DNA from: Chitinophagaceae bacterium
GTDB lineage: Bacteria > Bacteroidota > Bacteroidia > Chitinophagales > Chitinophagaceae
Direction of reading: 5' to 3'
DNA: 8,845 nt
Assembly: GCA_009996555.1 (NCBI GenBank)
Contig: JAACZX010000485.1
Span: 1 to 8,845 of the forward strand
Shown: piece by piece, positions 1 to 6,646 of the stretch
Layout: each line of letters begins with the position of its first letter
Numbering within the stretch: position 1 is the first letter of the stretch
Program-made: the position numbers and the translations under genes
Notes under the pieces: generated by a model
Database searches by the model: none
Told to the model about the DNA's origin: nothing
Seen by the model: only the letters and a program-made list of their open reading frames with translations

Positions 1-48
1 TTACGAACGAAAACGACTAATTTACAGCGTTAACCAATACTACATTTT

Positions 49-759
49 TTGATTAAGTATTTACAGTTAAACCAACAGTTTGATGTGCAGCAAATGCAAC
101 AGGAAGTTGCATTGCTGGAAAATGGTTTATGGAAAGCGCATTACAACACTACGCATTATGAAGGTAGCTGGACCATTCTTCCACTCCGTTCCATCAACGG
201 AAGTATTGACAATATTATTTCCATTCACTCAGCTGCTGCAACAAGTATTCCAGCTTATCAAAATACAGCACTGCTTGAACAGTGCAGGTATATCCAATCT
301 GTTCTTGATTGGTTCGAATGTGAAAAAACAGCCGTGCGCTTAATGAAGCTGCATGCCGGTGCTGTTATTAAAGAACACAGCGATCATGATTTGTGTTTTG
401 AAGATGGTGAAGTGCGGTTGCATATCCCGGTAATTACCAATAATGCCGTTGATTTTTTTCTGGATGATGAGCGTATACCAATGCAGGAAGGCGAATGTTG
501 GTACATGAATCTAACATTAAAGCACAGGATCAATAACTACAGTAATATAGACAGAGTGCATCTTGTGCTCGATTGCAAAGTGAACGATTGGATAAAAGAA
601 CAGTTTGTAACAAATACACTGCTGCGAACAGATGTTGCAGTTGAACAAATGACCAAACAATCGAACGAAGAAAAACAAAAGATCATTGCCCAGTTGCGTT
701 TGCTTAACACATCAACAGCACACGAACTGGCTGATAAAATGGAAAAAGAAACCGAATGA
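49..759 (+). CDS. Aspartyl/asparaginyl beta-hydroxylase family protein (Fe(II)/2-oxoglutarate oxygenase)
   Basis: The 236-residue product fits the aspartyl/asparaginyl beta-hydroxylase fold, which hydroxylates Asp/Asn side chains or related small substrates using Fe(II), O2 and 2-oxoglutarate. It is probably cytoplasmic, as no signal peptide is seen. H110 (in KEHSDHD) and H159 (in LKHRINN) are the likely two-His iron ligands. R123 and H125 (RLH), and R169 ten residues after H159, match the spacing of the 2-oxoglutarate-binding Arg/His residues of human AspH. The start is TTG at 49, because the family-typical N-terminus (MIKYLQLNQQFDV) begins there and an in-frame stop lies at 31-33; the first ATG (94) would cut into conserved sequence. 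After about residue 185 a charged, helix-prone tail follows that looks outside the core domain. The stop overlaps the next start (ATGA), so the two genes are probably co-translated. The substrate cannot be told from sequence. Confidence 0.85.
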   Translation: MIKYLQLNQQFDVQQMQQEVALLENGLWKAHYNTTHYEGSWTILPLRSINGSIDNIISIHSAAATSIPAYQNTALLEQCRYIQSVLDWFECEKTAVRLMKLHAGAVIKEHSDHDLCFEDGEVRLHIPVITNNAVDFFLDDERIPMQEGECWYMNLTLKHRINNYSNIDRVHLVLDCKVNDWIKEQFVTNTLLRTDVAVEQMTKQSNEEKQKIIAQLRLLNTSTAHELADKMEKETE

Positions 760-1250
760 ACCACGACAGCTTACTCAACAGATCTATACAGTTTATTAAC
801 AGCATTGGATTAGAAACAGTATTATGTACGCTGAATACTGAAGATTGTTTTTTGCCGGGTATTTTCATCAGCAATGGAAAAATTCTCATCGATAAGGAAA
901 AGCTGCAACACCCCGGTGATATTATTCATGAAGCAGGGCATCTTGCAGTTATTCCGACAGCAGAGCGAACTACAATTTCAGGCCCTGATATTGCCAGGCG
1001 TACTGATGCAGCTTCGGAAGAAATGATGGCGATTGCCTGGAGCTATGCTGCCTGTAAACATCTTGCAATTGATCCGGCATTTGTTTTTCATGAACAAGGT
1101 TACAGAGGCGGTGGTAAAAATATTATTGATGATTTTGATGCCGGACGGTATTTTGGTGTTCCTGTATTGCAATGGCTGGGCATGACGGTTACCAACTCCG
1201 GCAACAATGCAGAAAATTATCCTGCCATGCAAAAATGGCTGAGGGATTGA
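756..1250 (+). CDS. Small HExxH protein, putative metallopeptidase-like, function unknown
   Basis: This 164-residue protein has the motif DIIHEAGHLAV, with H58-E59-x-x-H62 as a zinc-binding HExxH signature. A pair of glutamates (E88/E89 in SEEMMAIAW) lies 26-27 residues later on a predicted helix and could supply the third ligand in gluzincin style; that is inference. No signal peptide or membrane segment is visible, so it should be cytoplasmic. The length is too short for a classical multi-domain protease, but a minimal catalytic core would fit. It starts inside the stop of the preceding hydroxylase gene (ATGA overlap), which implies translational coupling and a shared task. The 17 nt between its stop and the convergent LRR gene hold no visible hairpin. 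I do not recognise a named family and claim no peptidase activity beyond the motif. Confidence 0.75.
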   Translation: MNHDSLLNRSIQFINSIGLETVLCTLNTEDCFLPGIFISNGKILIDKEKLQHPGDIIHEAGHLAVIPTAERTTISGPDIARRTDAASEEMMAIAWSYAACKHLAIDPAFVFHEQGYRGGGKNIIDDFDAGRYFGVPVLQWLGMTVTNSGNNAENYPAMQKWLRD

Positions 1251-1267
1251 TTTACTCCAAGTTCATT

Positions 1268-1849
1268 TTACAAACTTCTGCAACGAATACCTAACTCTCG
1301 TTCTACCTGTAGTACCTCTTTTTGTTTCAACAGAGCATTGGGCATACAAAAAAACATTTGCAATTTATCTGCATGGTCTTCAGTTAAACCATCCAGGTTG
1401 TCAATCTTATTACCGTTTATGTAGAGCTCTTTCAGGTTAACCAGGTTTTCTATTTGCTGAATGGAAGATATCTGGTTGTCCTGCACATACAACATTTCAA
1501 GTGGAGTAAGCTCTTCAATTCCTTCGAGTGATGTGATTTGGTTATTATAAAGGAACAGGTTTTTTAACGACTTCAATCCGCCAACCTCTTTAACCGTTTC
1601 AATTTTGTGAAAAATAACAACCAGCGTTTCAATATTCAGCAATGCCTGTACACCTGAAAGATTCGTCAGTTCAAAATCCATATTGGGGTATGGAGCCGAT
1701 GGACCGGCAAAACGCAATGCAGGAGCTGCATAAAGTTGAGCCAACTCATCGGGAGTTGGCTCGTTTGTATGTTGAAATACAGTTGTTGAAAACGCTTTCT
1801 GCCATTGGGGTTCTAATTGCTTCCACCAATTCTGCAATAGAGTACTCAT
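1268..1849 (-). CDS. Leucine-rich-repeat protein (SDS22-like repeats)
   Basis: The 193-residue product carries about four tandem 22-residue leucine-rich repeats between residues 61 and 153. They are of the SDS22-like type (LxxLxxLxLxxNxIxxIxxL), clearest in LKSLKNLFLYNNQITSL, LEMLYVQDNQISSI and LKELYINGNKIDNL. Such repeats form a curved solenoid used for protein binding. An N-terminal Trp/Gln-rich stretch (residues 8-18) and a C-terminal helical cap (residues 155-193) flank the repeats. No signal peptide is seen, so a cytoplasmic adaptor role is likely. It is the last gene of a - strand series, 14 nt downstream of the tail-collar gene, and therefore probably translated from the same transcript. 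The binding partner is unknown; operon position suggests one of the upstream gene products, which is inference only. Confidence 0.82.
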   Translation of the reverse strand: MSTLLQNWWKQLEPQWQKAFSTTVFQHTNEPTPDELAQLYAAPALRFAGPSAPYPNMDFELTNLSGVQALLNIETLVVIFHKIETVKEVGGLKSLKNLFLYNNQITSLEGIEELTPLEMLYVQDNQISSIQQIENLVNLKELYINGNKIDNLDGLTEDHADKLQMFFCMPNALLKQKEVLQVERELGIRCRSL

Positions 1850-1863
1850 TCAATATAATACGA

Positions 1864-2394
1864 TTAGTTACGGCTTGGGAAGACACCTTCCAGTGCAATA
1901 TAAAAATTCAGTACAAGGAATGGCTGCAGATTTGCGTGCGGTTGGCTACTGCCTGCAGTACCTATTGTGCCTGTACCCATTTGAACAACTGTACCACCTG
2001 TCGCTGATCTATATTCTTTATCCAAAGCACCGCTGTTTGCCAAATAATTTCCTGCAGGAGCGGATGCATCACCTGCTTCCGAAACAGCATTGAGTGCATG
2101 TGTATGTGCAGGCATTTGGGTTGAAAGAAGCGTTACTGTTTCAGTTCCACCTACTTCTCCCAAGTCTCTGTTGGTAAGACCGGGGCCCTGGCCCCAACCC
2201 ATTGGAACCCTTCCCCTTAAATCGGGCAAAGCAAATGTAGTTTGCCCATTGCCTCCAAATGTTGTTCCTAATAAAGAGAACAAAGCGGTGTTCTGCGCAA
2301 TAGCAAGAAGCTGACCCGAGCAAGTTGCATACCCACGTGGAGCAAAGTTCATCCCTCCCATGTATATTTCAGCGAGATATGGTTCTGATGGCAT
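1864..2394 (-). CDS. Phage tail collar domain protein (Mdp/microcystin-dependent-type)
   Basis: The 176-residue protein has the Collar-domain signature of phage tail fibres and of bacterial microcystin-dependent (Mdp) proteins. The N-terminal block, residues 5-65, includes EIYMGGMNFAPRGYATCSGQ, an LFSLLGTTFGGNGQTTFALP-like core and DLRGRVPMG. A Gly/Ala/Ser/Thr-rich middle and a C-terminal block (PHANLQPFLVLNFYIAL, residues 152-168) follow, with the PAHTHA motif at 95-100. Length is typical for standalone Mdp proteins. No signal peptide is visible. In phages this fold trimerises at fibre tips; in free-living Bacteroidota such genes occur outside prophages and their role is not settled. No capsid, tail tube, lysin or integrase gene is nearby, so this is not a prophage remnant on this evidence. 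It sits 52 nt after the Tat-protein gene and 14 nt before the LRR gene. Confidence 0.9.
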   Translation of the reverse strand: MPSEPYLAEIYMGGMNFAPRGYATCSGQLLAIAQNTALFSLLGTTFGGNGQTTFALPDLRGRVPMGWGQGPGLTNRDLGEVGGTETVTLLSTQMPAHTHALNAVSEAGDASAPAGNYLANSGALDKEYRSATGGTVVQMGTGTIGTAGSSQPHANLQPFLVLNFYIALEGVFPSRN

Positions 2395-2446
2395 ACTGTA
2401 AAGTTTAAATGTTAGTGATTATAATTTTTGTAATGATTAAACGCTG

Positions 2447-3004
2447 TTACGCAAAATAACTTTCAACGGCTACTTTTTTTCCACTTCCAACTTTTGCTTT
2501 TACAATAAGCTGCGATTGATTCGTGTTTTTCTTCAACCTGTTTATTGTATCTTCTTTCAACAGCAATACAAGATTTGCTTCGTTATTTTGTTTAGCTAAC
2601 TGCAACAAACCTTCCAGTTCAAAACGGTTTAGTCTTAACAGTTTTTCGGGTGTTGAGCCGGTGGAGAAAAAAGTAATAATTACATCATCCGGAGTAGCTG
2701 TGTTTTCGCCCCAATAGATCCATATTGGCCGGGCTATCAATTGCTCCTGACGAAAATGAACAAATTCACCTTCAACAGCAACATGCCCTTTTGCAATACG
2801 GTTAATCGCTTCGTCTTTTACATCTTCCGTTTTCAGTAACAACTCAGCTCTGTGCTTTTTACAGAAATCTTTCCAATTGTGTTTGAGATTTGCAGATGGA
2901 GCAGGATTGGCAAAAAGTTGTGCCGGTGAAATAACTGCAAACCCCGCTGTGAGAATTGCTGCATTTGTTAAGAAACTCCTTCTGCTGTTATTATTTAGAT
3001 TCAT
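2447..3004 (-). CDS. Tat-signal exported protein of unknown function
   Basis: The 185-residue product begins with a twin-arginine signal: a polar n-region, S-R8-R9-S-F-L, then a hydrophobic stretch (residues 12-30) and small-residue cleavage options near residues 32-38. The mature part (about 150 residues) is mixed alpha/beta and basic at the ends, with no Cys pair, haem motif or metal cluster that I can recognise. A Tat signal usually means folding before export, often with a cofactor, but no cofactor motif is visible. A segment with IWIYWGENTA and PDDVIITFFSTGS (residues about 94-117) looks like a beta-strand core. The start is fixed by the 2 nt gap to the stop of the upstream T9SS gene, so the two should be co-translated. 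It precedes the tail-collar gene. I do not recognise the family. Confidence 0.8.
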   Translation of the reverse strand: MNLNNNSRRSFLTNAAILTAGFAVISPAQLFANPAPSANLKHNWKDFCKKHRAELLLKTEDVKDEAINRIAKGHVAVEGEFVHFRQEQLIARPIWIYWGENTATPDDVIITFFSTGSTPEKLLRLNRFELEGLLQLAKQNNEANLVLLLKEDTINRLKKNTNQSQLIVKAKVGSGKKVAVESYFA

Positions 3005-3006
3005 GG

Positions 3007-3906
3007 TTATTGCTTAACAAGTTTTTCAGTTATTAATTCATCGCCTCGTCTTAATTGGAGCAAATAGGTGCCCGCAGGATAAGCACTGATGTTAATTTCC
3101 TGCATACCAATGCCCACTGTTTTATTAAGAAGCCTGCGGCCACTAAGATCAAGCACAGAAAGTTCAACTTTTTCAGCAGAAGCAATTCGTATTTGATAGA
3201 TGCCTTTACCAGGATTATTTGTAATTGCGTAATAAGCCTTCTGTGGTAAATCAACATAAGCAATGGAAGAGTATTTTTTATTTCCATCGTAGTCAATTTG
3301 TAACAAACGATAATAGTTTTTACCTGCCGGTGCTGTTTTATCAGTAAACAGGTAGTTGTTTTCAATTGTTGAATTTCCTTTACCGTTAACAAAGCCAATC
3401 GTATTCCAGCTTGCAGCATCTGAACTGCGTTGCACATCAAATCCCTTGTTATTGTTTTCCAAAGATGTTTTCCATTTAAGATCAACATCATTGTTGTTGT
3501 TTTTCCGGGCAGAGAAATCAACTAACTCAACCGGAAGCGACACTAATCCTGATACATACAAGGGTGTACCGCCTGTACAATCACCAGGAGTTACTTCAGT
3601 CCACGGGCATGAACCATTTGAAGTTCCGGTTGGCTCAGAGGTATTACATGTTTCATAGTAAAAAGGCTGACCATCAAAGTCCAACACCCAAACATTATCG
3701 GGAGAGCCCAGCCAATAAACACTTATTGTTACACCGGGAATACCGTCAACAGTTCCTGTTGCCTGGTAGGCCGATCGGCCGTTTACATCAGCTATTTTAT
3801 TCAGTATAATATTACTTCCCATGCACTGGCCACCAACGGTAATTGTTTGTGCCAGCAACGGGTTTTGCAAAAAAGCAATCAGCAGAATAGTGAAGGCAAT
3901 TCTCAT
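3007..3906 (-). CDS. T9SS type A sorting-domain secreted protein
   Basis: With the start chosen here (299 residues) the protein has a clean Sec signal peptide (MRIAFTILLIAFLQNPLLA, cleavage before Q20). A small Cys-containing N-terminal domain (residues 20-120; C28, C87, C100, C110) is followed by an FN3-like beta domain often found before sorting domains (residues about 124-220, starting LPVELVDFSARK). A T9SS type A C-terminal sorting domain (residues about 224-299) carries the VLDLSGRRLL and PAGTYLLQL patterns and ends EKLVKQ. The protein should cross the outer membrane through the type IX system and be released or surface-anchored. In-frame ATGs at 3948 and 3969 give longer N-termini; the 3906 start is preferred because it puts the signal peptide at the terminus. 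It heads the operon leading to the Tat, collar and LRR genes. The ligand of the N-terminal domain is unknown. Confidence 0.88.
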   Translation of the reverse strand: MRIAFTILLIAFLQNPLLAQTITVGGQCMGSNIILNKIADVNGRSAYQATGTVDGIPGVTISVYWLGSPDNVWVLDFDGQPFYYETCNTSEPTGTSNGSCPWTEVTPGDCTGGTPLYVSGLVSLPVELVDFSARKNNNNDVDLKWKTSLENNNKGFDVQRSSDAASWNTIGFVNGKGNSTIENNYLFTDKTAPAGKNYYRLLQIDYDGNKKYSSIAYVDLPQKAYYAITNNPGKGIYQIRIASAEKVELSVLDLSGRRLLNKTVGIGMQEINISAYPAGTYLLQLRRGDELITEKLVKQ

Positions 3907-4103
3907 TGGTAAGTTTTTAACTCCGGAAAGATGTAAACTTTTTATCATTTTAGCAACCCTCACATGCAATTTTTTTTATTCACATTATAAATTTCGCTGC
4001 ATACTTTTTATAAAATACTCCTTTTTAGGTAGTAATTATATTAGAAATTTTACTAAGCTTGCAGCATTGCTTATAACATTTCTTTAAAGACCTAATAATA
4101 AAA

Positions 4104-4121
4104 AACCGGCTTTCGCCGGTT
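4104..4121 (-). terminator. Intrinsic terminator of the Spy-like gene
   Basis: Read on the - strand this is a perfect 7-bp hairpin, AACCGGC and GCCGGTT around a GAAA tetraloop, followed at once by a run of T residues (complement of 4100-4105). It lies 11 nt past the stop codon of the LTxxQ protein gene. It also shields the downstream T9SS operon from read-through. Confidence 0.88.
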
Positions 4122-4132
4122 CTATTCATTTA

Positions 4133-4510
4133 TCAATTATTTCTTCCCCCTTGTCCTCCTCCATTACGCCTGCGTTGCATTTGTTCTTCCATTTCTTTTT
4201 GCTTTGCTTTATATTTTTCTTTTTGCTCAGCATTAAGAACTGCTTCTATCTGCTCGTTGTATTTTTTACGCAGCTCCATCATTTTTGAACGTTGCTCTTC
4301 ACGACTGAGTGAACCGTTACGGAGTGTTTCCATTTCTTCACGTTGCTTGTCCTGGATGGCTTTTACTTTTTCCTGTTGGTCTTTTGTTAAGTTAAGATCC
4401 TTGAACATGTCTACACGTGGACCTCTGCCTCTTGAAGTATCGGCAGGCGGTTGTGCCTTTGCTATTGTTCCCACGAACATAAAAAGCAATAAAAATTGAA
4501 GTACTTTCAT
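4133..4510 (-). CDS. Spy/CpxP-like LTxxQ-motif periplasmic protein
   Basis: The 125-residue protein has a signal peptide (residues 1-19, ending TIAKA before Q20). A highly charged, all-helical body of about 80 residues follows. It contains an LTxxQ motif (L41-T-K-D-Q45) and a second, similar LNAEQ motif near residue 93. This two-motif helical layout is that of the Spy/CpxP family, periplasmic proteins that act as chaperones or stress regulators in Enterobacteria; in Bacteroidota homologues the role is mostly inferred. The C-terminal tail is Arg/Gly/Asn-rich (RRRNGGGQGGRNN), low-complexity and probably disordered. It is transcribed alone, divergently from the ACP phosphodiesterase gene with 75 nt between the starts, and has its own terminator. 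Confidence 0.82.
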   Translation of the reverse strand: MKVLQFLLLFMFVGTIAKAQPPADTSRGRGPRVDMFKDLNLTKDQQEKVKAIQDKQREEMETLRNGSLSREEQRSKMMELRKKYNEQIEAVLNAEQKEKYKAKQKEMEEQMQRRRNGGGQGGRNN

Positions 4511-4585
4511 TGTTGTATTTTTTTGTGTGAAATAAGTTTGACGGCAGATCTTAAAAAAGTTTACGTCGTTTGTAAAAAAATTTCA

Positions 4586-5194
4586 ATGAACTACCTCGCT
4601 CACGCTTATCTCTCTTTTCATCAGCCGGAAATACTGGTGGGCAATATGATCAGCGATTTTGTGAAGGGAAAGCAAAAACTGCAATACGCAACCGGCATAC
4701 AGGAAGGTATTTCCCTCCACCGGTTTATTGACAGTTATACCGATGAACACCCGGCTACAAAACAGGCCAAAGAAATTTTTCGTCCACATTACCGCTTATA
4801 TGCCGGTGCTTTTGTAGATGTGGTGTACGATCATTTCCTGGCTACCGATAACAGCATTTTTACAGATGAATCACTGGAAGAATTTGCAATAACAACCTAT
4901 CAACTGCTGGATCCATACGCCGCTGTTTTTCCCGAAAGGTTTGCCCGCATGTTTCCTTATATGAAAACACAAAACTGGCTTTACCATTATAAAGACAAAT
5001 GGGGAATTGAAAACAGCCTGCATGGTGTGGTGCGCCGGGCCACATACCTTACAGAAAGTGCAACGGCCTTCGCTTTGTTCGAAGACCGCTACAACGATTT
5101 GCAGATCTGCTATAATTGGTTTTTCCCGGAGCTGCAGGCTGCCGTTAAGGGTTGGATCAATGAATATAAGAGTCATAAACCAGGAACTGCTTAA
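4586..5194 (+). CDS. acpH: Acyl carrier protein phosphodiesterase (AcpH family, DUF479)
   Basis: The 202-residue product matches the ACP phosphodiesterase family, which removes the 4'-phosphopantetheine group from holo-ACP to give apo-ACP. It begins with the family hallmark MNYLAHAYLS, followed by GNMISDFVKG (D24), GISLHRFIDSYTDEHP (H45, D49, D53) and a VVYDHFLA motif. These His/Asp residues are expected to form the metal site of this HD-like helical fold. The length is close to E. coli AcpH (about 193). The ATG at 4586 is chosen over an in-frame ATG at 4496, because the family N-terminus begins here and the longer frame runs antisense into the start of the Spy-like gene. Its last 38 nt overlap the end of the convergent CoA-transferase gene. 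It is probably cytoplasmic. Function rests on family homology only. Confidence 0.88.
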   Translation: MNYLAHAYLSFHQPEILVGNMISDFVKGKQKLQYATGIQEGISLHRFIDSYTDEHPATKQAKEIFRPHYRLYAGAFVDVVYDHFLATDNSIFTDESLEEFAITTYQLLDPYAAVFPERFARMFPYMKTQNWLYHYKDKWGIENSLHGVVRRATYLTESATAFALFEDRYNDLQICYNWFFPELQAAVKGWINEYKSHKPGTA

Positions 5195-6467
5195 AGCGTT
5201 CCACACAGGCACGCTCCAGCATTTCCCTGTCGTCGGGGTGGGCAATATCAATTAATGCTTTTGCCCGCTGCCGCAAATTTTTACCATATAAATGTGCTAC
5301 GCCATATTCGGTAACCACATAATGAATATGGCCACGTGTAGTTACCACACCTGCACCTTGTTTTAAAAATGGTACAATGCGATTTATTCCTTTTGCCGTG
5401 CGAGAGGTTAAGGCAATAATGGGTTTACCGCCTTCGCTTAATGCAGCGCCACGCATAAAGTCCATTTGCCCGCCAATACCGCTGTACTGTGTGGTGCCAA
5501 TACTATCAGCACAAACCTGGCCGGTAATATCTACTTCAATAGCACTGTTTATGGCAATTACTTTGGGATTGCGGCGAATCACATGCGGATCATTCACATA
5601 ATCAATATCAAGAAAAGCAAACGCCGGATTATCGTTTACATAATCATACAACTTTCGTGTGCCCACTGCAAAACCGGTTACTGTTTTAAAAGGGTGAATT
5701 CTTTTTTTGGCGTTATTGATCACATCTTTCTCAACAAGATCAATAATACCATCGCTCAGCATTTCTGTGTGTACACCAAGGTCTTTGTGATTGTGTAATG
5801 ATTTCAGTACCGCATCAGGGATTGTGCCAATACCCATTTGCAACGTACTGCCATCGTCGATCATCCCGGCAATGTACTTGCCGATCTTCAATTCATCTTC
5901 ACCCACTTTACTGCCATAATCAACTTCAGGCAACGCTTCTTCGCAGTAAACCATTGAAGTAAACCGATCGGTATGGATCAGGCTATCGCCATGGGTACGT
6001 GGTACATTCGGGTTCACCTGTGCAATAATATGTTTAGCAGTTCCCACAGCGCTGCGTGCAATATCAACACTCACACCCAAAGAACAATAACCATGTTTAT
6101 CGGGCGGCGACACATGCACAATGGCCACATCAATCGGAATATATCCTTTATTGAACAGATCGGGTATATCGCTTAAAAACACAGGAATAAAATCGGCCCT
6201 GCCTTCATTTACTGCCTTGCGCACACTGTTGCTCACAAACATGCAGTTGATATTGAAAATGCCTTCGTACTGTGGCTGATCCACTGTAATATCGCCATGC
6301 ACGGTAATAAATACCAGCTCCACTTGTTGCAGCCTGTATGCTTGCCTGGCAAGTTCACGTAATAAATAAAGGGGGGTTTGGGCGCTGCCCTGTACAAACA
6401 CCCGCTGGCCACTTTGGATATAAGAGAGCGCCTGCTCAACGGATTGGTAATGTATTTGCCTGTACAT
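5157..6467 (-). CDS. Acetyl-CoA hydrolase/transferase family protein (4-hydroxybutyrate CoA-transferase-like)
   Basis: This 436-residue protein (start ATG at 6467, MYRQIHYQS) is a class I CoA-transferase of the acetyl-CoA hydrolase/4-hydroxybutyrate CoA-transferase type. Such enzymes move CoA between acyl-CoA and a carboxylate through a glutamyl-CoA thioester. Visible landmarks are VHVSPPDKHGYCSLGVSVD (residues 118-136), the glycine loop GIGTIP (212-217), the probable catalytic glutamate E235 in HTEMLSDGIIDL, and a late GIGGQMDFMRGA block that belongs to the CoA-binding half. Full length matches the family. An in-frame ATG 7 codons upstream is less likely. The last residues (about QFLVYDSYIH) form a tail encoded antisense to the end of acpH. 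No pathway partner adjoins it, so the true acyl and acceptor substrates (acetate, butyrate, succinate, 4-hydroxybutyrate) stay open. Confidence 0.9.
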   Translation of the reverse strand: MYRQIHYQSVEQALSYIQSGQRVFVQGSAQTPLYLLRELARQAYRLQQVELVFITVHGDITVDQPQYEGIFNINCMFVSNSVRKAVNEGRADFIPVFLSDIPDLFNKGYIPIDVAIVHVSPPDKHGYCSLGVSVDIARSAVGTAKHIIAQVNPNVPRTHGDSLIHTDRFTSMVYCEEALPEVDYGSKVGEDELKIGKYIAGMIDDGSTLQMGIGTIPDAVLKSLHNHKDLGVHTEMLSDGIIDLVEKDVINNAKKRIHPFKTVTGFAVGTRKLYDYVNDNPAFAFLDIDYVNDPHVIRRNPKVIAINSAIEVDITGQVCADSIGTTQYSGIGGQMDFMRGAALSEGGKPIIALTSRTAKGINRIVPFLKQGAGVVTTRGHIHYVVTEYGVAHLYGKNLRQRAKALIDIAHPDDREMLERACVERFKQFLVYDSYIH

Positions 6468-6563
6468 AAATCGTAGATTAAAATGCAATATTATTACAAC
6501 GCTCCTCCGTAGAAACTGCCAATAAACAGGATAAATGGTGATTACTGACAGCCTCCGTTGAAT

Positions 6564-6571
6564 TAAATTTG
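6564..6571 (+). promoter_or_regulatory. Possible Bacteroidota -7 promoter element for the DUF2911 gene
   Basis: TAAATTTG matches the Bacteroidota sigma-A -7 consensus TAnnTTTG exactly and lies 75 nt before the DUF2911 start, inside the divergent intergenic region. No convincing TTTG -33 element is seen at the usual distance upstream, so this is only a candidate. Confidence 0.3.
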
Positions 6572-6646
6572 CCTTTCTGCAAACAACTTTTGACGCCTCA
6601 ATTCAGTCATAGTGTTTACAGTAATCATCGTTCACCTATAATTATC

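Noticed and set aside
2090..2314. Open frame on the + strand opposite the tail-collar gene.
   Set aside because: It is a shadow frame: the opposite strand encodes a full, well-matching Collar domain over the same bases.
1864..2394. Prophage remnant suggested by the tail-collar gene.
   Set aside because: No capsid, portal, tail tube, lysin, integrase or attachment-site repeat lies around it, and its neighbours are exported and LRR proteins of cellular type.
3051..3521. Overlapping - strand frame of 156 codons inside the T9SS gene.
   Set aside because: It is out of frame with the sorting domain and FN3-like domain, which account for this DNA; its composition has no domain character.
3907..3969. 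Longer T9SS protein starting at 3969 or 3948.
   Set aside because: This would put 14-21 extra residues before an otherwise ideal signal peptide. It is kept only as an alternative, since neither site has a strong ribosome-binding site.
4081..4090. Short palindrome TCTTTAAAGA upstream of the Spy-like terminator.
   Set aside because: Ten bases of A/T-rich symmetry are expected by chance here, and no promoter or second copy supports an operator.
4496..4585. Longer N-terminus for the ACP phosphodiesterase from an in-frame ATG at 4496.
   Set aside because: The family starts at MNYLAHAYLS, the extra 30 residues have no conserved look, and the extension would run antisense over the start of the Spy-like gene.
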